DNA from: Parabacteroides acidifaciens
GTDB taxonomy: Bacteria > Bacteroidota > Bacteroidia > Bacteroidales > Tannerellaceae
Length of the DNA: 47,329 nucleotides
Assembly (NCBI RefSeq): GCF_003363715.1
Contig: NZ_QREV01000039.1
Coordinates: 1-47,329 of the forward strand
Reading direction: 5' to 3'
Position 1 is the stretch's first letter. The number at the start of each line of letters is the position of its first letter. Both the position numbers and the translations under genes were made by a program. A model generated the notes under the pieces. It had not been told where the DNA came from. It saw only the letters and a list, made by a program, of their open reading frames with translations, and did no database searches. This document shows positions 32,883-41,600 of the stretch, one piece after another.

Positions 32883-35765
32883 TCAACTTTCAACTCTATA
32901 CATAGTGACCGGTCCGACCAATCCCGCCGGCTGGACAACATCCTGTCGCTTGGTCCATGCCTGGGCAATCTTATTATCCGTCAGTGTCTTCATATAATTA
33001 CCCATAACAGTTACCACATGTATCTCAATTGTATTTTCCCCCTGTTTTAATTGGGTGGCTATCGGATGAATACGGCGACCATACCATTTGACGCCACAAT
33101 TCTGCCCGTTTACGAATACTTCCGACACGCCATGCACCAATCCGAGATTTAGCGTCATACTGGCTGGCGAGGAAACATTGATTTTCTTCTTATAAACAAC
33201 CGTTCCACAGAAGTCCACATAGTCCGTTTCCTTCAAATCCTTCAGTTTGTCGAAATGTGCATTCTGCACCGTATTCTCACGGCTGTGGCGGAACTCGACA
33301 TCCCAGTCGGACGAGAAGTCTTTCAAGTCTGTACCGGAGACAGGTAGCGGTTTATAGTCATTCCCTCTTTTCTGCTTATCGAATACGATCAGGAGAGAAT
33401 CGGCAGGCCCAAAATCAAACAAGTAACTATTGTTCACATCCAACGGCAGACGATAACGCTCGCCCGTTTCCAGATCCCATACCCATCCCTGGCGACCTTT
33501 CACGATCTCGTTGCTGAAAGTGATGCGCGTCTGGTGGGAATCATAGCGATGAGCATAACTAAAGAAGAATATTTCTTCCTTGTTATCACCCTGATAACGG
33601 TTTTGCATCAGATAAAGATCAGGCTTTTCGATTGTCAGATAAGGAGCCAGGCCATACTCTTTCTGCACACCCTGATACCAGCCGACAAAGTCTTTCTCCG
33701 GTTTATGGAGCAGCACGAAACGGCCGTCCATCTGTTTCATCTTTTCGACATATTCCTGTACTTCCCTGTCGTGCTTGTCATGGTCCCGCAGTCCGACTGA
33801 CTTATGCGGATAGGCTTCGATGCAGAAGATACGGCCACCACATGCCACAAAGTCGTATAGTTTGCGGGCTGTTGCAGGTTCCATGCTTTCTACTTCGATC
33901 AGGAAAAGCGTCTTATATTTACGAGGCCCGTAACACAGATATCCGTCTTTCATCTCGGCATCCCGGATAATCGATTCGGACAGGTAATCGCAGCCACTGC
34001 CGTTCTTGCTGATCGCTTCCCATACCAGCGTCTTATACTTCACATTGGTCGTAGCGGGGAACGGTTCGTTCTGCATACCCAACGTGCTCCACATATCGGC
34101 TATCGGATTCAGGATAGCAATATCCGCATACATGGTTCCATGCTGCAAGGCGGAAGCTAAACGTCCTTTATAAGCCGTATAATATTTGAAGTAGGGCCAC
34201 CAGTTATTATTCTCATTGTAATAAGCCCCGTAACGTATCCATCCGGGGAACGGCGCCTCTTTCGGAGAATAGTTGAAGCCGTGGAAGATAGAATGCGTCA
34301 CACCGGAGATAGCAGTCTGGTCACCGCCGATCTTCAGCAGTTCCAGTGTCATATTGAAGACCGTATAGGTATTCGTCATCTCTTCGCAGCTTACCAGGCG
34401 TTTCCCCCGCAGGTGGGCGGCAGAGGAGACATATTTATTGACCATCGTATAGGCACGGCCCCGACGGTAATCTTCTTCCGACATTTCTTCACCCAGACGG
34501 TGGCGCAGCCAGGTCATGGTCCACGATTCACATTCGGGAATATCATAATCTAAGCTACTTTCAAGCGGGAAGAAACCACGCCCGTAAGCTTGTGCACGCG
34601 ATTTCACGTTCAGGCTCTTGCACCAGTCCAGATAGGTCTGCGTAAAGCGTTCACGCAGCAGTTCGGCTTTCGTGTATTCAAAGTCGTACCGCACGCGCTG
34701 GATCGTATCGTCGAGTTCAGGAGTAAACTCGACTTTCGGTTCATAGGTCAGTACATTCCCCATACTACCCATCTTAAAGAGGATGAAAGGCAGGTAAGGC
34801 TGCACGTCATACCCCCGGCGTTTCTTGAATTCCTCCGCCATGTCGTACGACCAGTTCGAGCCTTCCAGCTCCATACTGTCGGTGAAAAGGCTGCGGATAT
34901 TACCGGACAACGGGCCTAAGCGGTTCTGTATCTTGTCGGACATATTATTCAAGTATTTCTGCACGGCCGGCTTATTGAAGTGGTTCAACACAGGACCGGT
35001 CGCACCGGGAGCTCCATTGATCACTTCAAGGAAACCACGTATCTTGACAAGGGCAAAAAGAACATACTTGCCATCGGGCACTTTAAATTTGAACGTTCCG
35101 TCCACCTCATTCTTCATCAGATCGATCGCCTGGTCAAGGCTGCCGAAAGGTTCAGGAACCAATTGCAGGGAAACCAGCTCCATTTTCTTACCCAAGAAAG
35201 GGGAACTGATAGCCGGATCGGCCGCACAGAACAGACCATCGCGGGAAACCTCATAGTCGATCGGGCCACTGAGCTTCTCGGAATAGTTCACCACCACATC
35301 CGCCCGCTCGTCTCCTGTCAGAAACTCCGCCCCGAAAGGCCATCCTGAACCGACAATCAGGTCGCAAGTCATATCAAGAGATTTTGCCTCATCGAAAGTC
35401 ACCTGCAACATGTCGATCCATTCGTCGCTCAACCAGTGCAGGGATTTCTTTCCCAGGTCGTCCGTATCATTTCCCGGAAACTTAACCGGATTGATTTCCA
35501 CTCCGCCTATACCGGCATCCTTCAATAAGTGCAGCTCACGCTTCAACTCGTCGGCCTCAACCTTATCGCCGTTCCACCACCAACGGACAAACGGGCGATA
35601 GATGGATTGCGGATTACGGAACAACTTATATAATTCGCCGGAACGCAATGTTGCGCCCGTCGCTTCATCAGTCCCACTGACAGCACCCCAGAGTGGCATG
35701 CGGCTACCTACCGCACATCCGGCTGTCCACAAAACACTTTGCTTGATAAAAGATCTCCTTTGCAT
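32883..35765 (-). CDS. GH106-type alpha-L-rhamnosidase
   Basis: This 960-residue exported protein starts MQRRSFIKQSVLWTAGCAVG, a twin-arginine-like signal. The N-terminal segment YRPFVRWWWNGDKVEADELK, then GIGGVEINPVKFP and LIVGSGWPFGAEFL, matches the Glyco_hydro_106 family of rhamnosidases. A beta-sandwich follows at the C-terminus with VNGQNCGVKWYGRRIHP, a galactose-binding-like fold. It would remove rhamnose from rhamnogalacturonan side or main chains. The stop codon lies in a CTTTCAACT-type repeat. It sits 14 bases after the short GH28-like gene. Confidence 0.85.
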   Translation of the reverse strand: MQRRSFIKQSVLWTAGCAVGSRMPLWGAVSGTDEATGATLRSGELYKLFRNPQSIYRPFVRWWWNGDKVEADELKRELHLLKDAGIGGVEINPVKFPGNDTDDLGKKSLHWLSDEWIDMLQVTFDEAKSLDMTCDLIVGSGWPFGAEFLTGDERADVVVNYSEKLSGPIDYEVSRDGLFCAADPAISSPFLGKKMELVSLQLVPEPFGSLDQAIDLMKNEVDGTFKFKVPDGKYVLFALVKIRGFLEVINGAPGATGPVLNHFNKPAVQKYLNNMSDKIQNRLGPLSGNIRSLFTDSMELEGSNWSYDMAEEFKKRRGYDVQPYLPFILFKMGSMGNVLTYEPKVEFTPELDDTIQRVRYDFEYTKAELLRERFTQTYLDWCKSLNVKSRAQAYGRGFFPLESSLDYDIPECESWTMTWLRHRLGEEMSEEDYRRGRAYTMVNKYVSSAAHLRGKRLVSCEEMTNTYTVFNMTLELLKIGGDQTAISGVTHSIFHGFNYSPKEAPFPGWIRYGAYYNENNNWWPYFKYYTAYKGRLASALQHGTMYADIAILNPIADMWSTLGMQNEPFPATTNVKYKTLVWEAISKNGSGCDYLSESIIRDAEMKDGYLCYGPRKYKTLFLIEVESMEPATARKLYDFVACGGRIFCIEAYPHKSVGLRDHDKHDREVQEYVEKMKQMDGRFVLLHKPEKDFVGWYQGVQKEYGLAPYLTIEKPDLYLMQNRYQGDNKEEIFFFSYAHRYDSHQTRITFSNEIVKGRQGWVWDLETGERYRLPLDVNNSYLFDFGPADSLLIVFDKQKRGNDYKPLPVSGTDLKDFSSDWDVEFRHSRENTVQNAHFDKLKDLKETDYVDFCGTVVYKKKINVSSPASMTLNLGLVHGVSEVFVNGQNCGVKWYGRRIHPIATQLKQGENTIEIHVVTVMGNYMKTLTDNKIAQAWTKRQDVVQPAGLVGPVTMYRVES

Positions 35766-35779
35766 ATTTTTCCTCCCTT

Positions 35780-36532
35780 TTATTTATCGGTCGAAACAGC
35801 TTTGCCGTCCGGTGTAAGACAATTAGTAAATGTTAGATTTCGGGATGTACCGGCTGTTTGCAACGGCTCCACCACCATATTAAAATAGCAATCAGTCATC
35901 TTCATGCCGTCGCAGCCGGAGATAGAGACCGCATTGCTCTCCGAAGTCTGTGCGTTTACAACCACCTTGTCGATTGTCACATTCCGGCAATCCTTATAAA
36001 TCCCGGCCGTATTGCAAGCATCCTGAAGCGTGATTTGTTCAACCTTCACATCCTCGCAACCGTCCAGACAGATAAGGGCCGGGGCATAATCGGATACATT
36101 CCCTTTGATATGTCCTTTCTGCAACTGTTCTTCTATACTGGTTCTGACCGCTTTGTTACGACCTTCGATAATGCCTTTCCCGCCGATCCCGATATTCTTC
36201 TGCTTATTGGCATAGATCAGAGCATTACAACCGTTAGTCCCTTTAAAATCATATACGGACGGGACAGCCACTAAGGCCGCTCCTTCTTCAATACGGATCG
36301 TCACATTCGATTTCAACTCGATCGAACCGGTCAGGTAACGGCCAACGTAAAAGACCAGCCGGCCACCTCCCTGCCCACTGATATAATCGACGGCCCGTTG
36401 AATGGAACGAGTGTTAAGCGTCACTCCGTCCGACTTGATGCCGAACATAGAGACTTGATAATCTTTCGCCGAAAGGCTCGCCACAAAAACCAGCAAACCG
36501 ATCACACTTACAAATAATTTATTTCTATTCAT
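35780..36532 (-). CDS. Half-length GH28-like beta-helix protein lacking catalytic acids
   Basis: This 250-residue exported protein has a signal peptide (MNRNKLFVSVIGLLVFVASL) and an N-terminal half closely similar to the two neighbouring GH28 proteins (YQVSMFGIKSDGVTLNTRSI, GGGRLVFYVGRYLTGSIELK). After about residue 125 it diverges. The NND and DD catalytic segments are missing, and it ends with a short beta-helix tail. Either it is a truncated duplicate that has become a binding or accessory protein, or it is decaying. A clean stop, own signal peptide and tight spacing (17 bases from the upstream gene, 14 to the next) argue that it is translated. Confidence 0.75.
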   Translation of the reverse strand: MNRNKLFVSVIGLLVFVASLSAKDYQVSMFGIKSDGVTLNTRSIQRAVDYISGQGGGRLVFYVGRYLTGSIELKSNVTIRIEEGAALVAVPSVYDFKGTNGCNALIYANKQKNIGIGGKGIIEGRNKAVRTSIEEQLQKGHIKGNVSDYAPALICLDGCEDVKVEQITLQDACNTAGIYKDCRNVTIDKVVVNAQTSESNAVSISGCDGMKMTDCYFNMVVEPLQTAGTSRNLTFTNCLTPDGKAVSTDK

Positions 36533-36549
36533 CTTGTTATCCTGTTCTT

Positions 36550-38046
36550 TTATTTTAATCCTGTCTGTTTCACTTCTGATTTATAGGGGAATATCTGTTG
36601 CTTTTCCTCACTTTCCGGCTCTATGAACCTGACATCTTTAAACGTCACCCCCTGCGCATCGTCGGTAACAATTGCCGGACGGTAATCCTTCTTCAAAGCC
36701 TTAAATGTCACATTATCGAAAGTGATGCCCTCCGCATGGCGGATATAGAAACCCCAGGCAGGCAGTTCCTTGAACTGCGAAAACTCCGGATAGGATGTAA
36801 CCATTTCGGGAATGCTATCCAACTCGGCCGGGGTCAGTCCACGATACGCGTAGTAGGGATTGCCACCGCCGGGAGAAACGATCTCTATATTCTGGAGCGT
36901 CACATTCTGAATCTTATAGTCCGGCAGCCCGACGATACTGGCCGGAGAAATATTACGGGGAAGGTCTTCGATCGGACCTTCATAGTTATAACCCGCATCC
37001 GGCTTATCCATAGGAATTTCGGCATAGACGTTCTTTATCGTAATGTTTTTCATGACCGGTCTCTTTCCGGCACTCCAACGGTCGCCGATGCGGAGATAAA
37101 TCACATTGCCGGTATGAATGGAACGTACGCCGTCTACTTCGATATTCTCGATCAGAGCCCCATCGACTGCCGCAAATGTAATGGCCGAACGATAGGTATC
37201 GTATATTTTGATATCTTTTACCTTGAAATTGCGAAATCCGCCCCGGGACACCGTTCCGAACTTCAGACCACTGGCGCTCGACCGACCGACGCAGTTCTCC
37301 ACCACCACGTTCTGGCACATACTGTTCGCATCGTGCGATTTGAAACAAAGTGCATCATCCGCCGCATCGATAAAGGAGTTTTTCAGCACGACACCGTCAC
37401 AGTCGACTATATCGATCCCATCGTTATTCCAATAGGATTTACTGTCGACATGAATCCCGTCGACATAGAGGTTCTTACATTGGTCGTACGTCTGGTTCCA
37501 ACTTGCCGGATCCCTTAGCGTTATATCTTTGATTGTCACATTCTCGCACTCGCGGAAGTAGATGTTCTGCGGACGGTTTGTCTCATTCGGTCGACTCAAT
37601 TTCAACGGGTCTTCATAGATGCCCCGTTGGATATAGTCCACCATATTATTGGCAGTCTGAAAACCGCGTCCGTTAATCGTCCCCTTTCCCGTAATACCGA
37701 TATTCTGCTGTTTGACTGCAAAGATCATAGACATCCAGCGAATATACGAATCTTTTTCATAATCCCAGGGATTAGTCGATCCTAACAATGTAGCCCCTTC
37801 CTCAAGATGAAGCGTCACATTCGATTTCAGGTAGATCGTCCCGGTCAGGTAGTTGCCTGTGGTAAAAACCAAACGGCCTCCCCCCTGTTCGTTCACAAAG
37901 TCGATCCCTTTCTGGATGGAGTTCGTATTCAGTGTCCTACCATCCGCTTTTACACCAAAGTCTGTCGCATAATAATCCTTGGCCGACAGGTGCATACCAC
38001 ACAACAGGCCAACACACAAAAAGAAAAATTTATATCTGTTCATCAT
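36550..38046 (-). CDS. GH28 polygalacturonase-like enzyme, paralogue
   Basis: This 498-residue exported GH28 beta-helix (signal MMNRYKFFFLCVGLLCGMHL) is closely similar to the 31385 gene along its whole length. Catalytic acids are seen in YWNNDGIDIVDCDG and DAADDALCFKSH, and the GHG segment is again SSASGLKFGT. Two such paralogues in one locus suggest different linkages or chain positions of the same pectic polymer. It follows the CxxCH-propeller gene after a 151-base gap that holds two minus-strand -7-like boxes (TATTTTTG), so it may have an additional internal promoter. Confidence 0.9.
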   Translation of the reverse strand: MMNRYKFFFLCVGLLCGMHLSAKDYYATDFGVKADGRTLNTNSIQKGIDFVNEQGGGRLVFTTGNYLTGTIYLKSNVTLHLEEGATLLGSTNPWDYEKDSYIRWMSMIFAVKQQNIGITGKGTINGRGFQTANNMVDYIQRGIYEDPLKLSRPNETNRPQNIYFRECENVTIKDITLRDPASWNQTYDQCKNLYVDGIHVDSKSYWNNDGIDIVDCDGVVLKNSFIDAADDALCFKSHDANSMCQNVVVENCVGRSSASGLKFGTVSRGGFRNFKVKDIKIYDTYRSAITFAAVDGALIENIEVDGVRSIHTGNVIYLRIGDRWSAGKRPVMKNITIKNVYAEIPMDKPDAGYNYEGPIEDLPRNISPASIVGLPDYKIQNVTLQNIEIVSPGGGNPYYAYRGLTPAELDSIPEMVTSYPEFSQFKELPAWGFYIRHAEGITFDNVTFKALKKDYRPAIVTDDAQGVTFKDVRFIEPESEEKQQIFPYKSEVKQTGLK

Positions 38047-38059
38047 AATACGGTATTTA

Positions 38060-38112
38060 CAAAAATAAGATTAATCCATGTTCCCATGTGTCTTTCATGT
38101 TGGACAAAAATA
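38060..38112 (-). promoter_or_regulatory. Possible internal promoter boxes before the GH28 gene
   Basis: Two TATTTTTG boxes on the minus strand (complements of 38060-38067 and 38105-38112) lie upstream of the GH28 start at 38046. Neither has a TTTG at the normal -33 distance, so this is tentative. Confidence 0.25.
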
Positions 38113-38197
38113 TTGATGTTCACATATACTTTACCTATGCTTTTGATATTTATAATTAAAAATTTGGCAAAAAGGAAAGATATATGCCGAAGACTGA

Positions 38198-39670
38198 TTA
38201 CTTCACAGTAACATTTATCTCTTTCGAGTATCTTAACGTTTTTGCGATCTCATGCTCACTCACCTCAACCTTTTTCACCATCAATTCCGGAATATTATAT
38301 GAAAACATCAACTGCTTATAATACACCAACGGATTTTCCTGAGGGAGTAAAAATGGTTTGTGAGCTTTCCCTTTTTCATCAATATAAGTAATAAAAGGCC
38401 TGGTATATAATCCGTTTGTCCTTCTACTGCTGAATACCATCCAACGGCTATTCTCACTCCAGGAATGATAGCTATCCACATCATCCGAATTAGCTTCGGA
38501 CAGAGGATAAACTTGCTTTGTCTGCAGATTAACCATGTATAAATCCGCATCTTTATGCCAAATGGAAAAGTTACCAAATTCATGTAACGTAAATGCCAAG
38601 AACTTTCCATCGGGCGATATGCGTGGAAACGATACGCTTTTCCCATTTAAAGGGGCATTGTACAAAGTATCCACCTTATCTCCGAAAGTCATATCCTCTG
38701 GATTGAAATCTATTCTCAAAAGACTATATTTCACTTTTTTATAACTCTTCGGCATCGAGTCGACAGCATGAGCAGAACAATAATACAAACTCCGCCCATC
38801 CGGCGAAAACGTAGGAAAAGTCTCAAATGCCTGATTCGATTTAGTCAGTGGAGAGTATGTGATTTGATGTGTATGGACATTATAGACAACAACATCCGAG
38901 GCTAAATCATATACCTCTACACGATTGGGATGGTGATTAAAAAAACTTTGCTTCGTCTTATTGACCGAAAATGCGATATAATCTCCCGATGGATGCCAAT
39001 AGGGGTAAACCAAGGCACTCATCGTCGAATCTGTTTTCGTATTCAACTTCTCGATAACTTTGTCCCGGATCAATACCGTACCTCCGAACTCCGCCCTTGC
39101 ATGAAACATCATTTTATCCGGATTCCGATTACAATAAGAATGGCAATTCACGCAATTACCATTCGTCAATTTGTTCTCATAAATAGCTGTTTGCGTATAG
39201 TTTTCCAAATTACGTTGATAAAGACCCATTTCTTTCCAACCTTCATATCCGGGAGGAATTAAGCGATATGAAAGATAAGCGTCGATAGGCTCCGGTGCGA
39301 CATGTATGAAAAAAGATTTATAACCGACCCATTCATTTCCTGTCTGAATAGCAACCGCCAGTTCAATCGTCCCGCCTTTATTACGTTCCATCAGTTTCTT
39401 CCAAGCAGAACCGGAAAAAGAAAAAAGCCCATTCTCTCCTTCTATCTGCATCTCATCGTCCACTCCTGCTACAATCAGGCGACACGCCTCTTTCCCCATA
39501 TAGGAAAAATTCAGAGGCGCTATATTATAAGGGACTGTCACATCCTTATAATCCGGGAATATTACAGGAACTTCGTCTATTGTTCTTGATATTTTTATAT
39601 CATTCTTTCCACAAGTAATGCAACAGAACACAAGACTTAACACCCATATATATTTGTAGATATTCTTCAT
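38198..39670 (-). CDS. TolB-like propeller lipoprotein with a CxxCH heme-type motif
   Basis: This 490-residue protein starts at the ATG at 39670, one base after the stop of the DUF6057-type gene. A lipoprotein signal ends in VFCCITC (Cys near 20). An N-terminal beta domain (about 30-130) is followed by GNCVNCHSYCNRNPDKMMFH, where Cys173, Cys176 and His177 form a c-type heme attachment motif. The C-terminal part (about 220-490) is a WD40/TolB-like propeller with DASDxxS-type blades such as YPYWHPSGDYIAFSVN, FPTFSPDGRSLYYC and FPRISPDGKFLAFT. Binding of heme is an inference; structural cysteines are the alternative. Its role in a pectin locus is unknown. Confidence 0.8.
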   Translation of the reverse strand: MKNIYKYIWVLSLVFCCITCGKNDIKISRTIDEVPVIFPDYKDVTVPYNIAPLNFSYMGKEACRLIVAGVDDEMQIEGENGLFSFSGSAWKKLMERNKGGTIELAVAIQTGNEWVGYKSFFIHVAPEPIDAYLSYRLIPPGYEGWKEMGLYQRNLENYTQTAIYENKLTNGNCVNCHSYCNRNPDKMMFHARAEFGGTVLIRDKVIEKLNTKTDSTMSALVYPYWHPSGDYIAFSVNKTKQSFFNHHPNRVEVYDLASDVVVYNVHTHQITYSPLTKSNQAFETFPTFSPDGRSLYYCSAHAVDSMPKSYKKVKYSLLRIDFNPEDMTFGDKVDTLYNAPLNGKSVSFPRISPDGKFLAFTLHEFGNFSIWHKDADLYMVNLQTKQVYPLSEANSDDVDSYHSWSENSRWMVFSSRRTNGLYTRPFITYIDEKGKAHKPFLLPQENPLVYYKQLMFSYNIPELMVKKVEVSEHEIAKTLRYSKEINVTVK

Positions 39671-39671
39671 A

Positions 39672-41507
39672 TTATATTTGTACAAAAAGTAAATAATGCC
39701 AAAACGTATTTTTATATTGAGTCAAAGATTGTGCAGATTGGCTCTGCCGAACCTTCCCATACGCCTCTTTAAAGATTGCAAAGCGGTCAAACGTTTCTTG
39801 CGTTACTCCGTGATTTTTACAATAGTCCAGATCCACACGCTGATAATCGGCCAATTGCTCTTTAGTTATGCCATGTTGCACGGCATAAGCTTCATCCAAC
39901 GTATGGTAATAGTCATAAAAGAAAACCAAGGCTTCCTGTGCTGGCACGGGTAATGACTTCAGCCCGGGTGTTCCGTAATACTTTTCAATAAATTCCTTCG
40001 TGTGATTAATATCTTTTGCCAGCAACAAGTAAGAGATCGCGTATTGCATAGCTTTTACATCACTTGGATTAGTATCAAGTATTTTATACAAATCATCCAT
40101 TGGCGAATCGAACAGGACAAACGCTTCCTCATTCGGGAAATCCCTTCTTCCGGTTCCTAAAACGGGATCTTGCTCTACCTGTCCATCGTTAAACAAGAAC
40201 TTTCTTTGTGAAGTCGCCCATTCTGAGTAATGTAATGTCTTTTCCAATAGTTCTATATATTTCAATGCAACAGCATAAGAGCCACGCATCAAATCGATTT
40301 GCAATATCATTTTTAACATGGTCGGATTATAACCGTTCAAAGACTGACAGGCATTAAATGCAACATTCTGTGCAGCCCCCATATTTCCCATAGCAAACAA
40401 TACATGGGCAAGTCTCACATCGGGTGTTTTATCTTTCGGTATATAAACAAGAGAAGCCGGTCCAAACTGCGGATAAAGGAATAAATTTTCCGCAAGTACT
40501 CCTTTTTGTATTAAAGAGAAATTCAGATAATTTGCACCATTATAATTCCGCATATTCTTTGCGCTGACAGCTGTCAACTCATCCCATTCCTCATTTACCG
40601 TATAGTATTCATACTGATAAAAAGCGCCAAGATTTGCATTCATATTCAAATGATAACTCTTCCAGAAAGACCAGAATCCGGTAATTACAATAACCAGGCA
40701 GACCACGGTTTGCAAATAACGGCTCCTTTCTGCAAAGTAGCCGACAAGCCCGGTTATCAACATACAGGCCGGTAATGTTATCCAACCGATATAATGGACA
40801 AACGGAGCTGTAACCGTTGCCTCATAATAACATAACGGGGTATAAGCATAAGTATATATCCCCAACCAACCGCCTTGTACGGCGACGAGACCCATGGCAA
40901 AAGCAAATATCACATATAAAGAAGAAAGTAAAGCCCACTCCCGCTTTTTCAGACAATCAAACAAAAAAGCACTAATCGCAAACAAAAGCGCCACCGACCC
41001 GGCCAGATAAAATAAAACAATTGTGAATATACAACCCAGAACCAACCTCAGACGCTTATTTCGCTTAAAAACCGTACTATATATGAACAGAAACAACAGC
41101 ATCAAAAGATAAGCCGTTACACCCTCATAATGATAATTATTATCGAGCAGTGATGCCGCAAAAAACAAACCGGGAATGAAAGAGAGCGGGAATGCATACC
41201 AATAATCTCCTATCTTGCGAAGGATAAGCCAAACGGATAAAGTTATCAAAGCCAGAAGAAGTGTGGTAAGAACAATACTCGACCAAAGCGAGTAGAAGAA
41301 TTGGACAAGAAACCTGGCCATTAGAATAGCAAAGCCTCCGGGTTGCCTAAAAAGCTCTCCTATATAAATCAAATCAAACAAAAATAACTGTTGTTGCTCC
41401 CGATAAAATAAAGCATACTGCTGAGTCTCTTTGATATAACATCCTAATACAAAGAATAATATAAAACCTATTCCCAAAAGTACACTATTTTTATTTCTGA
41501 AGCCCAT
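39672..41507 (-). CDS. DUF6057-type multi-pass membrane protein with TPR-like C-terminus
   Basis: This 611-residue protein has about ten membrane helices in its first 330 residues, starting with VLLGIGFILFFVLGCYI. The first large loop holds FYREQQQLFLFD and RQPGGFAILMARFLVQFFY, which resembles polytopic glycosyltransferase or YfhO-like proteins without proving such a role. The soluble C-terminal part (about 340-611) looks like TPR helices (DVRLAHVLFAMGNMGAAQNV, DVKAMQYAISYLLLAKDI). I recall it as the DUF6057 family of Bacteroidota. It is one base from the CxxCH-propeller gene and translationally coupled, so the pair very likely works together. Confidence 0.75.
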   Translation of the reverse strand: MGFRNKNSVLLGIGFILFFVLGCYIKETQQYALFYREQQQLFLFDLIYIGELFRQPGGFAILMARFLVQFFYSLWSSIVLTTLLLALITLSVWLILRKIGDYWYAFPLSFIPGLFFAASLLDNNYHYEGVTAYLLMLLFLFIYSTVFKRNKRLRLVLGCIFTIVLFYLAGSVALLFAISAFLFDCLKKREWALLSSLYVIFAFAMGLVAVQGGWLGIYTYAYTPLCYYEATVTAPFVHYIGWITLPACMLITGLVGYFAERSRYLQTVVCLVIVITGFWSFWKSYHLNMNANLGAFYQYEYYTVNEEWDELTAVSAKNMRNYNGANYLNFSLIQKGVLAENLFLYPQFGPASLVYIPKDKTPDVRLAHVLFAMGNMGAAQNVAFNACQSLNGYNPTMLKMILQIDLMRGSYAVALKYIELLEKTLHYSEWATSQRKFLFNDGQVEQDPVLGTGRRDFPNEEAFVLFDSPMDDLYKILDTNPSDVKAMQYAISYLLLAKDINHTKEFIEKYYGTPGLKSLPVPAQEALVFFYDYYHTLDEAYAVQHGITKEQLADYQRVDLDYCKNHGVTQETFDRFAIFKEAYGKVRQSQSAQSLTQYKNTFWHYLLFVQI

Positions 41508-41553
41508 GATCCTAATACTATTACAATTTAAGAACTATATTAAATGACAAGAA

Positions 41554-41576
41554 AGGACGGTATAAGTACCGTCCTT
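41554..41576 (-). terminator. Attenuator-like hairpin after susD
   Basis: AAGGACGGTA (41553-41562) is perfectly inverted at 41567-41576 with a four-base loop, 24 bases after the SusD stop on the minus strand, followed by a weak T-rich stretch. Such hairpins after susCD often reduce transcription of downstream PUL genes; here it would lower DUF6057 and enzyme levels relative to the importer. Confidence 0.6.
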
Positions 41577-41600
41577 CCCATATGATTAAAATACATTCTA

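Noticed and set aside
35780-36532. Pseudogene created by a frameshift in a GH28 gene
   Set aside because: No rest of a GH28 gene follows in another frame; the next gene starts 14 bases on, and the signal peptide and stop are clean.
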